Below, piece after piece: positions 1 through 6,395 of a DNA stretch of 11,749 nt. The position numbers were made by a program, and so were the translations under genes. This DNA comes from JBBRFH01 sp038224615 (GTDB lineage Bacteria > Planctomycetota > Phycisphaerae > Tepidisphaerales > Tepidisphaeraceae). Numbering within the stretch: the first letter of the stretch is position 1; every line of letters starts with the position of its first letter. The stretch covers positions 1 through 11,749 of the forward strand of contig JBBRFH010000094.1 of assembly GCA_038224615.1 (NCBI GenBank). The letters are read 5' to 3'. The notes below the pieces were generated by a model. That model was not told the DNA's origin, ran no database searches, and saw only the letters and a list, made by a program, of their open reading frames with translations.

Positions 1-855
1 TTCATCCAGCCGCGCCACAGGGTTTGGTCCGAAGAATGGATTCTTGCGCAGCGAGGGGGCGGGGCCGCCTGCGGGGTCCAATTTGGTGAAGCGGTCGAAC
101 GAAGCATAACTGAGCTTCACGCGTCGATCGGTCGTCGGCACGCCCGGATCGGTCTCGAGGGTCTGCAGCCGGAATGAAGTCGACGGTTCGTAGGCGTATG
201 TGCGGATTGTGTAATCGTCGCCCACGTCCGATCCGCCCGAGAGGGTGTTGGCGATCAGGTTGTTGATGGCCCGGTGGTCCATCACGATTTTTTTGCCGGC
301 CATGGTGGGCATGCCGAAAACGTCTAGCCCTTCGAGCACCGGGTTCTCGACGACCACGCCGATCGGGCCTACTTGAGCGCGGATATTCTGAAAGCGCGTG
401 TTGTAGACCGACTCGAACGTGCTGATGTCGTCCGTACGCTCGTTGTTGAGTTGGCTGAACGGCGCAACGCCGATCTCGAGCGGGACCGAGACGTGGAAGT
501 TGTCCGACCCGGCCACGCCGACGTCTGAATAGATGACGGGCAATGAGTTGACATACTCAAGCGGCACGCCGGTGTCGGTGCCAACAGGACTGAGGAGTTC
601 CGCAGTTTGGGCGCTCAACAAGACGCCACTCGCGCCGGTGTCATAGAACGCCGTAATGTTGAATGAGGGGGTGCCGGTGCCGAAATCGACCTGTAGCAGG
701 TCTGTCGTCCCCGGCAACCGGATGAACGCGTTGATCTGTGGCTGGTCCATTGCCGCGGGCAGAACGCCCTGGATGTCCGTAGCCCACGCCTGAGTTGCCC
801 CCAACGCCGCCGCCGCGACTGCCGCGCTCAAAAAGCGCGTCTTCCGCACCACCAT
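1..855 (-). CDS. Exported aspartyl-protease-like protein, C-terminus beyond window
   Basis: The reading frame is open from an ATG at 855 to the left edge, giving 285 codons with no stop, so the C-terminus is missing. The start is preceded by purine-rich GAGAGAG-type sequence. Residues 1-25 form a signal peptide: basic VVRKTR, an alanine/leucine-rich core, and an AWA cleavage site before Thr26. Residues 71-76 read YDTGAS, the active-site signature of pepsin/retropepsin-type aspartic proteases, and are followed by the hydrophobic VLL usual in that family. Further along, GLDVFGMP resembles the hydrophobic-hydrophobic-Gly segment that pairs with the active-site loop in retropepsin-like folds. The role is unknown; a secreted or periplasmic peptidase is the inference. 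Protein length and any C-terminal anchor cannot be judged from this window. It is transcribed away from the tRNA-Lys gene, with 152 bp between them. Confidence 0.8.
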   Translation of the reverse strand, partial: MVVRKTRFLSAAVAAAALGATQAWATDIQGVLPAAMDQPQINAFIRLPGTTDLLQVDFGTGTPSFNITAFYDTGASGVLLSAQTAELLSPVGTDTGVPLEYVNSLPVIYSDVGVAGSDNFHVSVPLEIGVAPFSQLNNERTDDISTFESVYNTRFQNIRAQVGPIGVVVENPVLEGLDVFGMPTMAGKKIVMDHRAINNLIANTLSGGSDVGDDYTIRTYAYEPSTSFRLQTLETDPGVPTTDRRVKLSYASFDRFTKLDPAGGPAPSLRKNPFFGPNPVARLDE

Positions 856-947
856 TATCTCTCTGCTCTCTCTCCCGCCCTGCTTGGGTTAACCGGCCCG
901 CTTGCCCAGGGCCGATCCTGCACGCCTCCGCAGCGACAGGTTGTATT

Positions 948-953
948 ATTGTA
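948..953 (-). promoter_or_regulatory. Possible -10 hexamer for the aspartyl-protease-like gene
   Basis: On the minus strand the sequence reads TACAAT, 92 nt upstream of the ATG at 855. It is the best -10 match in the 152-bp spacer. No convincing -35 lies 16-18 bp further upstream, so the assignment is weak. Confidence 0.2.
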
Positions 954-1007
954 CCGTCATCCCTAAGATTCCGCGACGCTCTTTCGTCGCACCCCAAGCG
1001 GCGTATC

Positions 1008-1080
1008 GAGCTCGTAGCTCAGTTGGTAGAGCATGCGACTTTTAATCGCAGGGTCGTGGGTTCGAATCCCACCGAGCTCA
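1008..1080 (+). tRNA. trnK: tRNA-Lys (anticodon UUU)
   Basis: A complete cloverleaf can be drawn by hand. The acceptor stem pairs GAGCTCG (1008-1014) with CGAGCTC (1073-1079), with discriminator A at 1080. The D stem pairs GCTC with GAGC around AGTTGGTA. The anticodon stem pairs TGCGA (1034-1038) with TCGCA (1046-1050) around loop CTTTTAA, which places anticodon TTT at 1041-1043. The T stem pairs GTGGG with CCCAC around TTCGAAT. The 3' CCA is not encoded (the next bases are TTT), so a CCA-adding enzyme is needed. It reads AAA and AAG lysine codons. Confidence 0.97.
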
Positions 1081-1106
1081 TTTCGTCGGTGATTACACGT
1101 TTCACG

Positions 1107-1125
1107 CCGATTCCGGTGGAATCGG
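1107..1125. terminator. Hairpin between tRNA-Lys and the converging ABC operon
   Basis: CCGATTCC and GGAATCGG form a perfect 8-bp stem around the 3-nt loop GGT. A second small hairpin (CCTGC/GCAGG, 1142-1156) begins directly beside the stop codon of the converging substrate-binding protein gene. Neither is followed by a T-run on either strand. A bidirectional terminator is plausible from position, but these are not canonical intrinsic terminators. Confidence 0.3.
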
Positions 1126-1156
1126 GTCCGACATTGCTGGGCCTGCCCGAAGCAGG

Positions 1157-2131
1157 TCATGGCTTCGGCCGAACGTCAAAGAAGCACGGCTTTGCGTCGA
1201 TCGGCTTGTCAATCACCTTCAGGTCGGCCAACTGTTCGATCAGCGTTTTCCAGCGGGCTTCGGTCATCACGCCGAGGCCGGCGAGCTTGGTTTCGTCGGT
1301 CTCGATCAGCGGTTTCTGCGCCTCGGCCGACGCCTTGAACGTCTCGGCGTCCATCGTCGGGTTGAGCTTCATCATCGCTTCGTTGGTCTTCGTCGGCTCG
1401 TCAACGTAACTGCGCCATCCCCCGGCGACGGCGGCCACCATCTTCTTCACGATTTCAGGATTGGCCGCGAGGTACTGCTCGTTTGTCGCCAGCACCGTCG
1501 CGTAAGGGTTGTAGCCGGAGTCGGCGATCAGAAATGTCCGCGGCTCGACGCCGATCTTCTTCGCGGCCATCGGTTCGCTCGTCACGAAGCACTGCATCGA
1601 GTAGTTCTCGTCCGAGCGGTACACGCTCAGATCGCCGAAGGGCGACGGCACGATCTTGAGTTGGCCGAAGCCGTATTTCTTCTTGAGGAAGTCGCTGTAG
1701 GGAAGGCCCTGCTCCATCGCGAGAATTCCACTTGCCTTAAAGACGTCGCCGAGCTCCTTAAAACCGCGGCTGGCGCGGGTCATGATGCCTTGCGGGTGCG
1801 TTTGATAGACCGCGAACAACGCCACGACCTTCGCACCCTGCTGGCGGGCACGCGGAATCTCGTCAGCCGAGACGATTGCGAAGGGGACCTTGCCGGCCCC
1901 GAGCAATTCGATCGTCGGCGCGCCCGCGCCGCCGGGGCTCACGGTGACGTCCAGGCCCTCTTTCGCGTAGTCGGCCGCGTAGAAACCGCCGAACTGCGGC
2001 TCTGGCTTCCAGTTGAGCTGTAACGTCACCTTCGGGATTGCGCCGGCTGCGGTCGATGTCGGTTCCTTTGAATCGCACGCGCCCACGAAGATCGAGAAAA
2101 CAAAGGCGGACAACAACAGCAGATGTTTCAT
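1157..2131 (-). CDS. ABC importer substrate-binding lipoprotein, NMT1/THI5-like
   Basis: This is a 324-residue periplasmic solute-binding lipoprotein. Residues 1-19 form a lipoprotein signal peptide ending in the lipobox VGAC (Cys19). The mature protein opens with LQLNWKPEPQFGGFYAA (37-53), the characteristic ligand-pocket start of NMT1/THI5-like binding proteins, which carry pyrimidine, riboflavin, nitrate/sulfonate or related compounds. The eukaryotic THI5 cysteine motif CCCFC is absent, so this is a binder and not a biosynthetic THI5 enzyme. The ATG at 2131 overlaps the permease stop as ATGA. It has a good Shine-Dalgarno (GAAGGA, 6-nt spacing) inside the permease coding region. It is the last gene of the operon. 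Substrate is not determined; a thiamin-pyrimidine or riboflavin-type ligand is the best guess, from the N-terminal motif only. Confidence 0.9.
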   Translation of the reverse strand: MKHLLLLSAFVFSIFVGACDSKEPTSTAAGAIPKVTLQLNWKPEPQFGGFYAADYAKEGLDVTVSPGGAGAPTIELLGAGKVPFAIVSADEIPRARQQGAKVVALFAVYQTHPQGIMTRASRGFKELGDVFKASGILAMEQGLPYSDFLKKKYGFGQLKIVPSPFGDLSVYRSDENYSMQCFVTSEPMAAKKIGVEPRTFLIADSGYNPYATVLATNEQYLAANPEIVKKMVAAVAGGWRSYVDEPTKTNEAMMKLNPTMDAETFKASAEAQKPLIETDETKLAGLGVMTEARWKTLIEQLADLKVIDKPIDAKPCFFDVRPKP

Positions 2132-2898
2132 GATCGGTCCTTCTCGGATGCATGCCAGTGCCGGAGCGTCAGGCTGGAGACGATGTTGATGATCGCAAAC
2201 AGCGCGATGCCGAGCAACGACGCGACGAGCAGTGTTGCAAAGACTTTTTCGATGGCACGTTGTTGCCGCGACACCTGAATCAGCCCGCCCAGCCCGCCGC
2301 CGGTGATGAACTCGCCGACGATCGCCCCGATGACGGCCAGGCCCGATGAGACGCGCAGGCCGGTCAGGATGTTGGGCAACGCAAAGGGGAGCCGGAGTTT
2401 CAGCAGCGACGCCGTGCGCGATGCTCCGTACAGGTGAAACAGGTCGGTGAGTGCCGGATCGACCGAGAGCAATCCGGACAGCGTCGATGCGATCACCGGG
2501 AAGATCGAAACCACGAACGCCGAAGCGATCACCGCGCGAATGTCGAAGCCGAACCAGATCACCAGCAGCGGCGCGATGGCGATGATCGGGACGGTTTGAA
2601 AGAAGACCGCGTAGGGATAGAACGCCCGCTGCACCCAGCCGCCTGTCGCCAGCAGGATCGCGGCGAGGATTCCCACCACGGTGCTGAGCGCAAATCCGCT
2701 GAGTGCCGCCAGCGTTGTCTCGCCCAAAGCGGAGGCGATCTCCCGCGCGTTGACTTTCAATGAGATCAGCACGGCGCTCGGACGCGGCAGCAAAAATGGA
2801 GGAATCCAGCCCATCGCGACGACGAACTCCAGCAGCAGCACAATCACCACGAATGGCACGATCGGCGGCAGGGCGTACTTGGGCAGCCATCGTTTCAT
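2128..2898 (-). CDS. ABC importer permease (SsuC/ThiX/TauC type)
   Basis: This 256-residue inner-membrane protein is the channel subunit of the importer. It has a short cytoplasmic N-terminus (MKRWLPKY), a first membrane helix at about 12-30, a hydrophobic core at about 62-145, and more helices at about 178-198 and 217-243. The cytoplasmic EAA-like coupling loop that contacts the ATPase is at about 157-175 (YGASRTASLLKLRLP followed by FALP). The segment GAIVGEFITGGGLGGLI (191-207) is typical of the nitrate/sulfonate/taurine/thiamin-pyrimidine permease family, and the length is normal. The ATG at 2898 overlaps the ATPase stop (ATGA), and its own TGA overlaps the binding-protein ATG. The three genes are therefore translationally coupled. 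Confidence 0.93.
   Translation of the reverse strand: MKRWLPKYALPPIVPFVVIVLLLEFVVAMGWIPPFLLPRPSAVLISLKVNAREIASALGETTLAALSGFALSTVVGILAAILLATGGWVQRAFYPYAVFFQTVPIIAIAPLLVIWFGFDIRAVIASAFVVSIFPVIASTLSGLLSVDPALTDLFHLYGASRTASLLKLRLPFALPNILTGLRVSSGLAVIGAIVGEFITGGGLGGLIQVSRQQRAIEKVFATLLVASLLGIALFAIINIVSSLTLRHWHASEKDRS
2138..2143 (-). promoter_or_regulatory. Shine-Dalgarno of the substrate-binding protein
   Basis: GAAGGA on the minus strand lies 6 nt before the ATG at 2131, inside the 3' end of the permease gene. It is the clearest ribosome-binding site in the window and supports that start. Confidence 0.6.
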
Positions 2899-3686
2899 GC
2901 TCGCTGCCCGCCTTCGAGCGCGACGTAGAGTGCCCGCATCTGCTCGGCGAACAACGCGGTCGTCCGCAGGCTCGCCTCGCGCACGTGCGGCAGGCGGACG
3001 GTCAGGTCATGATCGAGCATTACCCGCGCCGGGCGCGCTGAAAAGACGATCGCGCGGTCGGCGAGGTACGCAGCTTCGTTGATCGAGTGCGTGACGAAGA
3101 TGACCGTCATCGCGCGCTCGATCCACAACTGCCGCAATCGTTCATCGAGGTGCTGTCGAGTGATCTCGTCGAGCGCCGCAAACGGCTCATCAAGCAGCAG
3201 CAATGAAGGCGACGTCACCATCGCCCGCGCCAGCGACACGCGCATCCGCATCCCGCCCGAGAGCTGCGCCGGATATCGATGCAGCGCATCGGCCAGTCCG
3301 ACCTGCCTGAGCTGCGCTTCGGCACGATCGAGGCGTTCGGACTTGGCAACCCCCGCCAGTTCCAACGGCAGCGCGGCGTTGTGGAGCACGTTGCACCAGG
3401 GAAGCAGATGCGCATCCTGAAACACGAACGACACATCCTGCGCCGTTCGCGATCGCGAAAAGCAGATCGCTCCGCGCGTCGGCCAGTCCAGCCCCGCGAT
3501 CAGCCGCAGCAACGTGCTCTTGCCACACCCGCTCGGACCCAGTAGCGACAGGAACTGTCCCCCCGGCACCTCCAGCGACAGCGCCGCGACCGCCTGCACG
3601 CCGCCGACGAAGGTTTTTTCGACGGTGTCGACGACGACGCCCAGGCCCCTAACGGGGGCGGAAATTGCAGGTGACGCTGGAGTCAT
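2895..3686 (-). CDS. ABC importer ATP-binding protein (SsuB/TauB/ThiZ type)
   Basis: This is the 263-residue cytoplasmic ATPase of the importer. Signatures in order are Walker A GPSGCGKST (50-58), the Q-loop VFQDAHLLPW (88-97, Gln90), the ABC signature LSGGM (142-146), Walker B LLLLDEP (162-168), the D-loop ALDE, and the H-loop Thr199-His200. FVFQDAHLLPW followed by a short helical domain is typical of the nitrate/sulfonate/taurine subfamily, matching the permease and binding protein. It is the first gene of the operon. The ATG at 3686 has a weak AAAGG 4 nt upstream. It lies 82 bp downstream of nnrE on the same strand, with a hairpin in the gap. No TPP, FMN or other recognisable riboswitch is visible before it. 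Confidence 0.95.
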   Translation of the reverse strand: MTPASPAISAPVRGLGVVVDTVEKTFVGGVQAVAALSLEVPGGQFLSLLGPSGCGKSTLLRLIAGLDWPTRGAICFSRSRTAQDVSFVFQDAHLLPWCNVLHNAALPLELAGVAKSERLDRAEAQLRQVGLADALHRYPAQLSGGMRMRVSLARAMVTSPSLLLLDEPFAALDEITRQHLDERLRQLWIERAMTVIFVTHSINEAAYLADRAIVFSARPARVMLDHDLTVRLPHVREASLRTTALFAEQMRALYVALEGGQRA

Positions 3687-3716
3687 TCAACCTTTGTCGA
3701 TGCAAGATGCACGCTC

Positions 3717-3750
3717 GTTCCCTCGCCGATGTATTCATGGGCGAGGGAAC
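3717..3750. terminator. Strong hairpin between nnrE and the ABC operon
   Basis: GTTCCCTCGCC (3717-3727) and GGCGAGGGAAC (3740-3750) form a perfect 11-bp stem with a 12-nt loop. It sits 18 nt after the nnrE stop and 30 nt before the ATPase start. No T-run follows on the minus strand (GAGCGTGCATC). It could attenuate or end nnrE transcription, or protect the ABC mRNA 5' end. Confidence 0.4.
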
Positions 3751-3768
3751 ATCGGTCTGCGAGGAAAG

Positions 3769-4446
3769 TTACGCGATGTCCTTCACGCGGTCGAGAATCG
3801 CGCGCGGGGCGCCGATATCGACGACGTGTATACGACCGAGGTAGCGCTTCGCCGTCGGGCTGACGAAGCCGGTCTTCTCGGCCACGAACGTCACCGTGTG
3901 ATCGGCGCGAATGGCGTTCTCGTCGATCACCTCGCCCGTGTCGGCGTCCATGCCGCTGGGCAGATCGATCGCGACAACCGTTGTCGCTTGGTTTCCGCAG
4001 GCGTAGTCGATCGGGCGCAGGTCGAATCGGCCCGGCGGGCGAAACCCCGTCCCGAAGACGGCGTCGACCGCGATCGTGCCGCTCTGCAGGTCGTCGCTTT
4101 CGTTCAGTTCCGCCAGCGGGCGAATGGGAAGACCCATGTGCTGAATGATGCGGAAGTTGATCAGCGCATCGCCGGCGATCTCGTGCGGTTCGCAGCAGAG
4201 GATAATCCGCACGGCCCACCCCGCGTTGCCGAGGTGCCGGGCGATGGCAAAGCCGTCGCCGCCGTTGTTGCCCTTGCCGCAGAAGAGGACGGCGCGATGC
4301 GGGGCGTCCTCATCGTCACGGAGTGCTTGAATGACTTCGGCCGCGCCGCGGGCGGCATTCTCCATGAGTACGATGCCGGGGAGTCCGTACGCTTCGATGG
4401 CGATGCGGTCGACTTCGCGTACTTGCTTGCGGGTCAGGCGGAGCAT
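3769..4446 (-). CDS. nnrE: NAD(P)H-hydrate epimerase, stand-alone YjeF N-terminal domain
   Basis: This 225-residue cytoplasmic repair enzyme interconverts the R and S forms of hydrated NADH/NADPH (NADHX/NADPHX), so that the S-specific dehydratase can restore the coenzyme. Family motifs are VLMENA (26-31), the phosphate-binding loop GKGNNGGDG (57-65), VDAVFGTG (127-134) and AIDLPSGMD (159-167). Many bacteria fuse this domain to the dehydratase NnrD; here only the epimerase is present and no NnrD lies in the window. The ATG at 4446 has no Shine-Dalgarno (TTCCTCCC precedes it). It is divergent from surE, another metabolite-repair gene, across a palindromic 96-bp spacer. Confidence 0.93.
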   Translation of the reverse strand: MLRLTRKQVREVDRIAIEAYGLPGIVLMENAARGAAEVIQALRDDEDAPHRAVLFCGKGNNGGDGFAIARHLGNAGWAVRIILCCEPHEIAGDALINFRIIQHMGLPIRPLAELNESDDLQSGTIAVDAVFGTGFRPPGRFDLRPIDYACGNQATTVVAIDLPSGMDADTGEVIDENAIRADHTVTFVAEKTGFVSPTAKRYLGRIHVVDIGAPRAILDRVKDIA

Positions 4447-4468
4447 GGGAGGAAGTGTCGAGTGTCAG

Positions 4469-4527
4469 GTGGCGAATGTCGAGTGCAATGACGCAGCCTT
4501 GGAGATTCGACAATCGACATTCGCCAC
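4469..4527. repeat. Palindromic intergenic element with 14-bp arms
   Basis: GTGGCGAATGTCGA (4469-4482) is repeated as its exact reverse complement at 4514-4527, with a 31-nt loop. The spacer also contains shorter variants of the same word on both arms: GTGTCGAGTGTC before the left arm, and TTCGACAATCGAC running into the right arm. It fills most of the gap between the divergent nnrE and surE genes. It looks like a dispersed intergenic repeat, but copy number cannot be seen from one window. Confidence 0.75.
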
Positions 4528-4535
4528 TCCACAAT
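4507..4535 (+). promoter_or_regulatory. Probable surE promoter
   Basis: TCGACA (4507-4512) differs from the -35 consensus TTGACA at one base. It is followed by exactly 17 bp and then CACAAT (4530-4535), a four-of-six -10 match. The predicted transcript start, about 7 nt later, falls on or next to the surE ATG at 4543. The -35 and part of the spacer lie inside the palindromic element. Confidence 0.5.
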
Positions 4536-4542
4536 CGCGCTC

Positions 4543-5295
4543 ATGTTGATTCTGCTCACCAATGACGACGGCATCGCCGCGCCGGGCCTGCTGGCGGTGT
4601 ATCACGAACTAAAAAAGCTCGGCGAGGTGCATGTCGTCGCGCCCGAGACTGTGCAAAGCGCCGCCGGGCATGGGATCACCATCGCCACGCCGCTGCTGAC
4701 CAGTCGCGTCGCGGTCGATGAGGGCGTGAACGGGACCGCCGTCGATGGTCGCCCGGCGGATTGCGTGAAGCTTGCCGTCAGTCAGATCCTCCCGCGCCGG
4801 CCGGATTTGGTCGTCAGCGGGATCAACTCCGGGGCCAACGTTGGCATCAACGTCATCTACTCCGGCACCGTCGCCGCCGCGATCGAGGCCGCGTTTCTGG
4901 GCCTGCCGTCGGTTGCGCTCTCGCTGTTGCTCAGAAATGATGTGCCGATCGACTACGCGCGGGCCGCCCGCGATTCCGTACACGTAATCCAGGACCTGCT
5001 CGCCCGGGGGCTCTCAGGCGGGCAGGTCGCCAGCATCAATCTGCCGGCGATGAAGCCCGACGAAACAACCAAGGGCGTCAAATATTGTCGCCAGTGTACG
5101 CGTCCCTGGATCGACAACTACGAAAAACGCCTCGACCCTCGCGGCCGCGCCTACTACTGGAACAGTTCGATCTTCGCGCTCGGCGAGACCGATGCCGACA
5201 CGGACGTATCGTACCTCCGCGAAGGCTACATCACCGTCACGCCGTTGCAGTTTGATCTGACGCAACACAATCTGCTCGGGCAGTGGGCGAAGTAA
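4543..5295 (+). CDS. surE: 5'/3'-nucleotidase SurE
   Basis: This 250-residue cytoplasmic metal-dependent phosphatase removes phosphate from nucleoside monophosphates. In the known family it also acts on short polyphosphate. The N-terminal LLTNDDG (4-10) supplies metal-binding Asp8 and Asp9. VAPETVQSAAGHG (32-44) supplies Ser39. SGINSGANVG (92-101) supplies Asn95. These match the four metal ligands of characterised SurE proteins, and the length is normal. The ATG at 4543 starts the conserved MLILLTNDDG directly and has no Shine-Dalgarno. The stop codon TAA (5293-5295) abuts the stop of the convergent GH130 gene with no base between them. Confidence 0.96.
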   Translation: MLILLTNDDGIAAPGLLAVYHELKKLGEVHVVAPETVQSAAGHGITIATPLLTSRVAVDEGVNGTAVDGRPADCVKLAVSQILPRRPDLVVSGINSGANVGINVIYSGTVAAAIEAAFLGLPSVALSLLLRNDVPIDYARAARDSVHVIQDLLARGLSGGQVASINLPAMKPDETTKGVKYCRQCTRPWIDNYEKRLDPRGRAYYWNSSIFALGETDADTDVSYLREGYITVTPLQFDLTQHNLLGQWAK

Positions 5296-6345
5296 CTACC
5301 GCAGGCTCGCCAGTAATTCGCTGATCGACGACGTTGCCGCGCAGATGACTTCGTCGCTGGCGCCGTAGTACAGGGTGATGCGGTCGCCGTCGATGACGTG
5401 GCCGTTGGTGAAGACGACGTTGCCGAAGAAGCCGGTGAGTTCGTACGGGGCTTCGGGCTGCAGGATCGGGTCGACGCTTCGGGCGATCACGCGCGTGGGG
5501 TCCTTGAGATCGAGCAACAGGCATCCGAGGCTGTAGCGGTGCTTGGCGTCGGCGCCGTGGTAGATCGCGAGCCAGCCGTCGGCGGTTCTGATTGGCGCGG
5601 CACCGCCGCCCACGCGGGCGCTGTCCCAACTTCCCGGGCGGGTGCGGGCGATGCAGTGGTGATCGCCCCAGTGGACCAGGTCGGGCGAGCGCGCGGTCCA
5701 GATATAGTTGCCGCCGAGGTCGATGCCGCTGGGCCGGTGCAGCGCGTAGTAGTAGCCGTCGATCTTCTCCTCAAAGAGCGCGCAGTCCTTGTTGTGGGGC
5801 GGGATGATCATTCCGTGATACGCAAACGATTTCCAATCACTCGTGCTGGTCATTCCCACGCCCACGCCCGCGGACGAAACTGCCGTGTAGGTCAGATAGT
5901 AGCATCCCTCGATGAAGCTGACCCGCGCATCTTCGATGCCGAATGCCTGCAGGGTTTCGGCGCCAATCAATGTCGGCCGGTCGTCGACGATGAAGTGTTT
6001 GCCATCGTCGCTCCAGGCGAGGCGCAGGTGCGAAAGGGTGGTGAGGTATCCGACGCCGTCGTAGCTGAAAGTCCGCGCCTCTGCCGCGGCCAGGAGCGGA
6101 TCGTCCTTGCGAAAGTGAAGTATCTTCACGCCGCCTTCGGACTGCGGATCGACCACCGGCACGCTCGCCGTCCCCGGCTCCTGCCTGGGGCGCTCAGCGA
6201 CGCGGAGCAGCAGGCCGATGCGGCCCTGGTATCGAAACGCCCCGGGATTCAGCAGGCATTCGACGACCATATCCGGCCGGCTCGGCGTGCAATCGGTGGG
6301 GCGAAGGATGGGGTTGTTCTCAAAGCGGGTGACGCAAGGAATCAT
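5296..6345 (-). CDS. Glycoside hydrolase family 130 phosphorylase (mannoside-type)
   Basis: This 349-residue protein has the five-bladed beta-propeller sequence pattern of GH130, which phosphorolyses beta-1,2- or beta-1,4-mannosides to mannose-1-phosphate. The N-terminus VTRFENNPILRP (5-16) is the usual family opening. GIEDARVSFIEG (136-147) contains the expected general-acid Asp139 in the family's E-D-(P/A)-R motif. GGNYIWTARSPDLVHWG (211-227), GWLAIYHGAD (257-266) and YYGASDEVICAA (326-337) are also family-typical. No signal peptide is seen, so it acts in the cytoplasm. Start ATG 6345 gives the standard N-terminus; upstream codons overlap the lipid kinase in another frame. It is 50 bp downstream of the kinase and probably co-transcribed. 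Exact linkage specificity is not readable by eye. Confidence 0.9.
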   Translation of the reverse strand: MIPCVTRFENNPILRPTDCTPSRPDMVVECLLNPGAFRYQGRIGLLLRVAERPRQEPGTASVPVVDPQSEGGVKILHFRKDDPLLAAAEARTFSYDGVGYLTTLSHLRLAWSDDGKHFIVDDRPTLIGAETLQAFGIEDARVSFIEGCYYLTYTAVSSAGVGVGMTSTSDWKSFAYHGMIIPPHNKDCALFEEKIDGYYYALHRPSGIDLGGNYIWTARSPDLVHWGDHHCIARTRPGSWDSARVGGGAAPIRTADGWLAIYHGADAKHRYSLGCLLLDLKDPTRVIARSVDPILQPEAPYELTGFFGNVVFTNGHVIDGDRITLYYGASDEVICAATSSISELLASLR

Positions 6346-6395
6346 GACGCCTGTTCTAGACGCCGCCTGCGCGTTCGACAAATGAATGGCGCAGG

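Noticed and set aside
795..1409. 204-codon open frame on the plus strand reading through the tRNA
   Set aside because: It passes through the tRNA-Lys gene and the antisense of the binding protein; no family resemblance.
3687..3768. TPP or FMN riboswitch upstream of the ABC importer
   Set aside because: The gap is only 82 nt, holds a single simple hairpin, and lacks recognisable THI-box or RFN-type conserved segments.
3514..4491. 325-codon open frame on the plus strand across nnrE
   Set aside because: It is antisense to nnrE and the start of the ABC ATPase, with an Arg/Ala/Asp-rich composition typical of a shadow frame.
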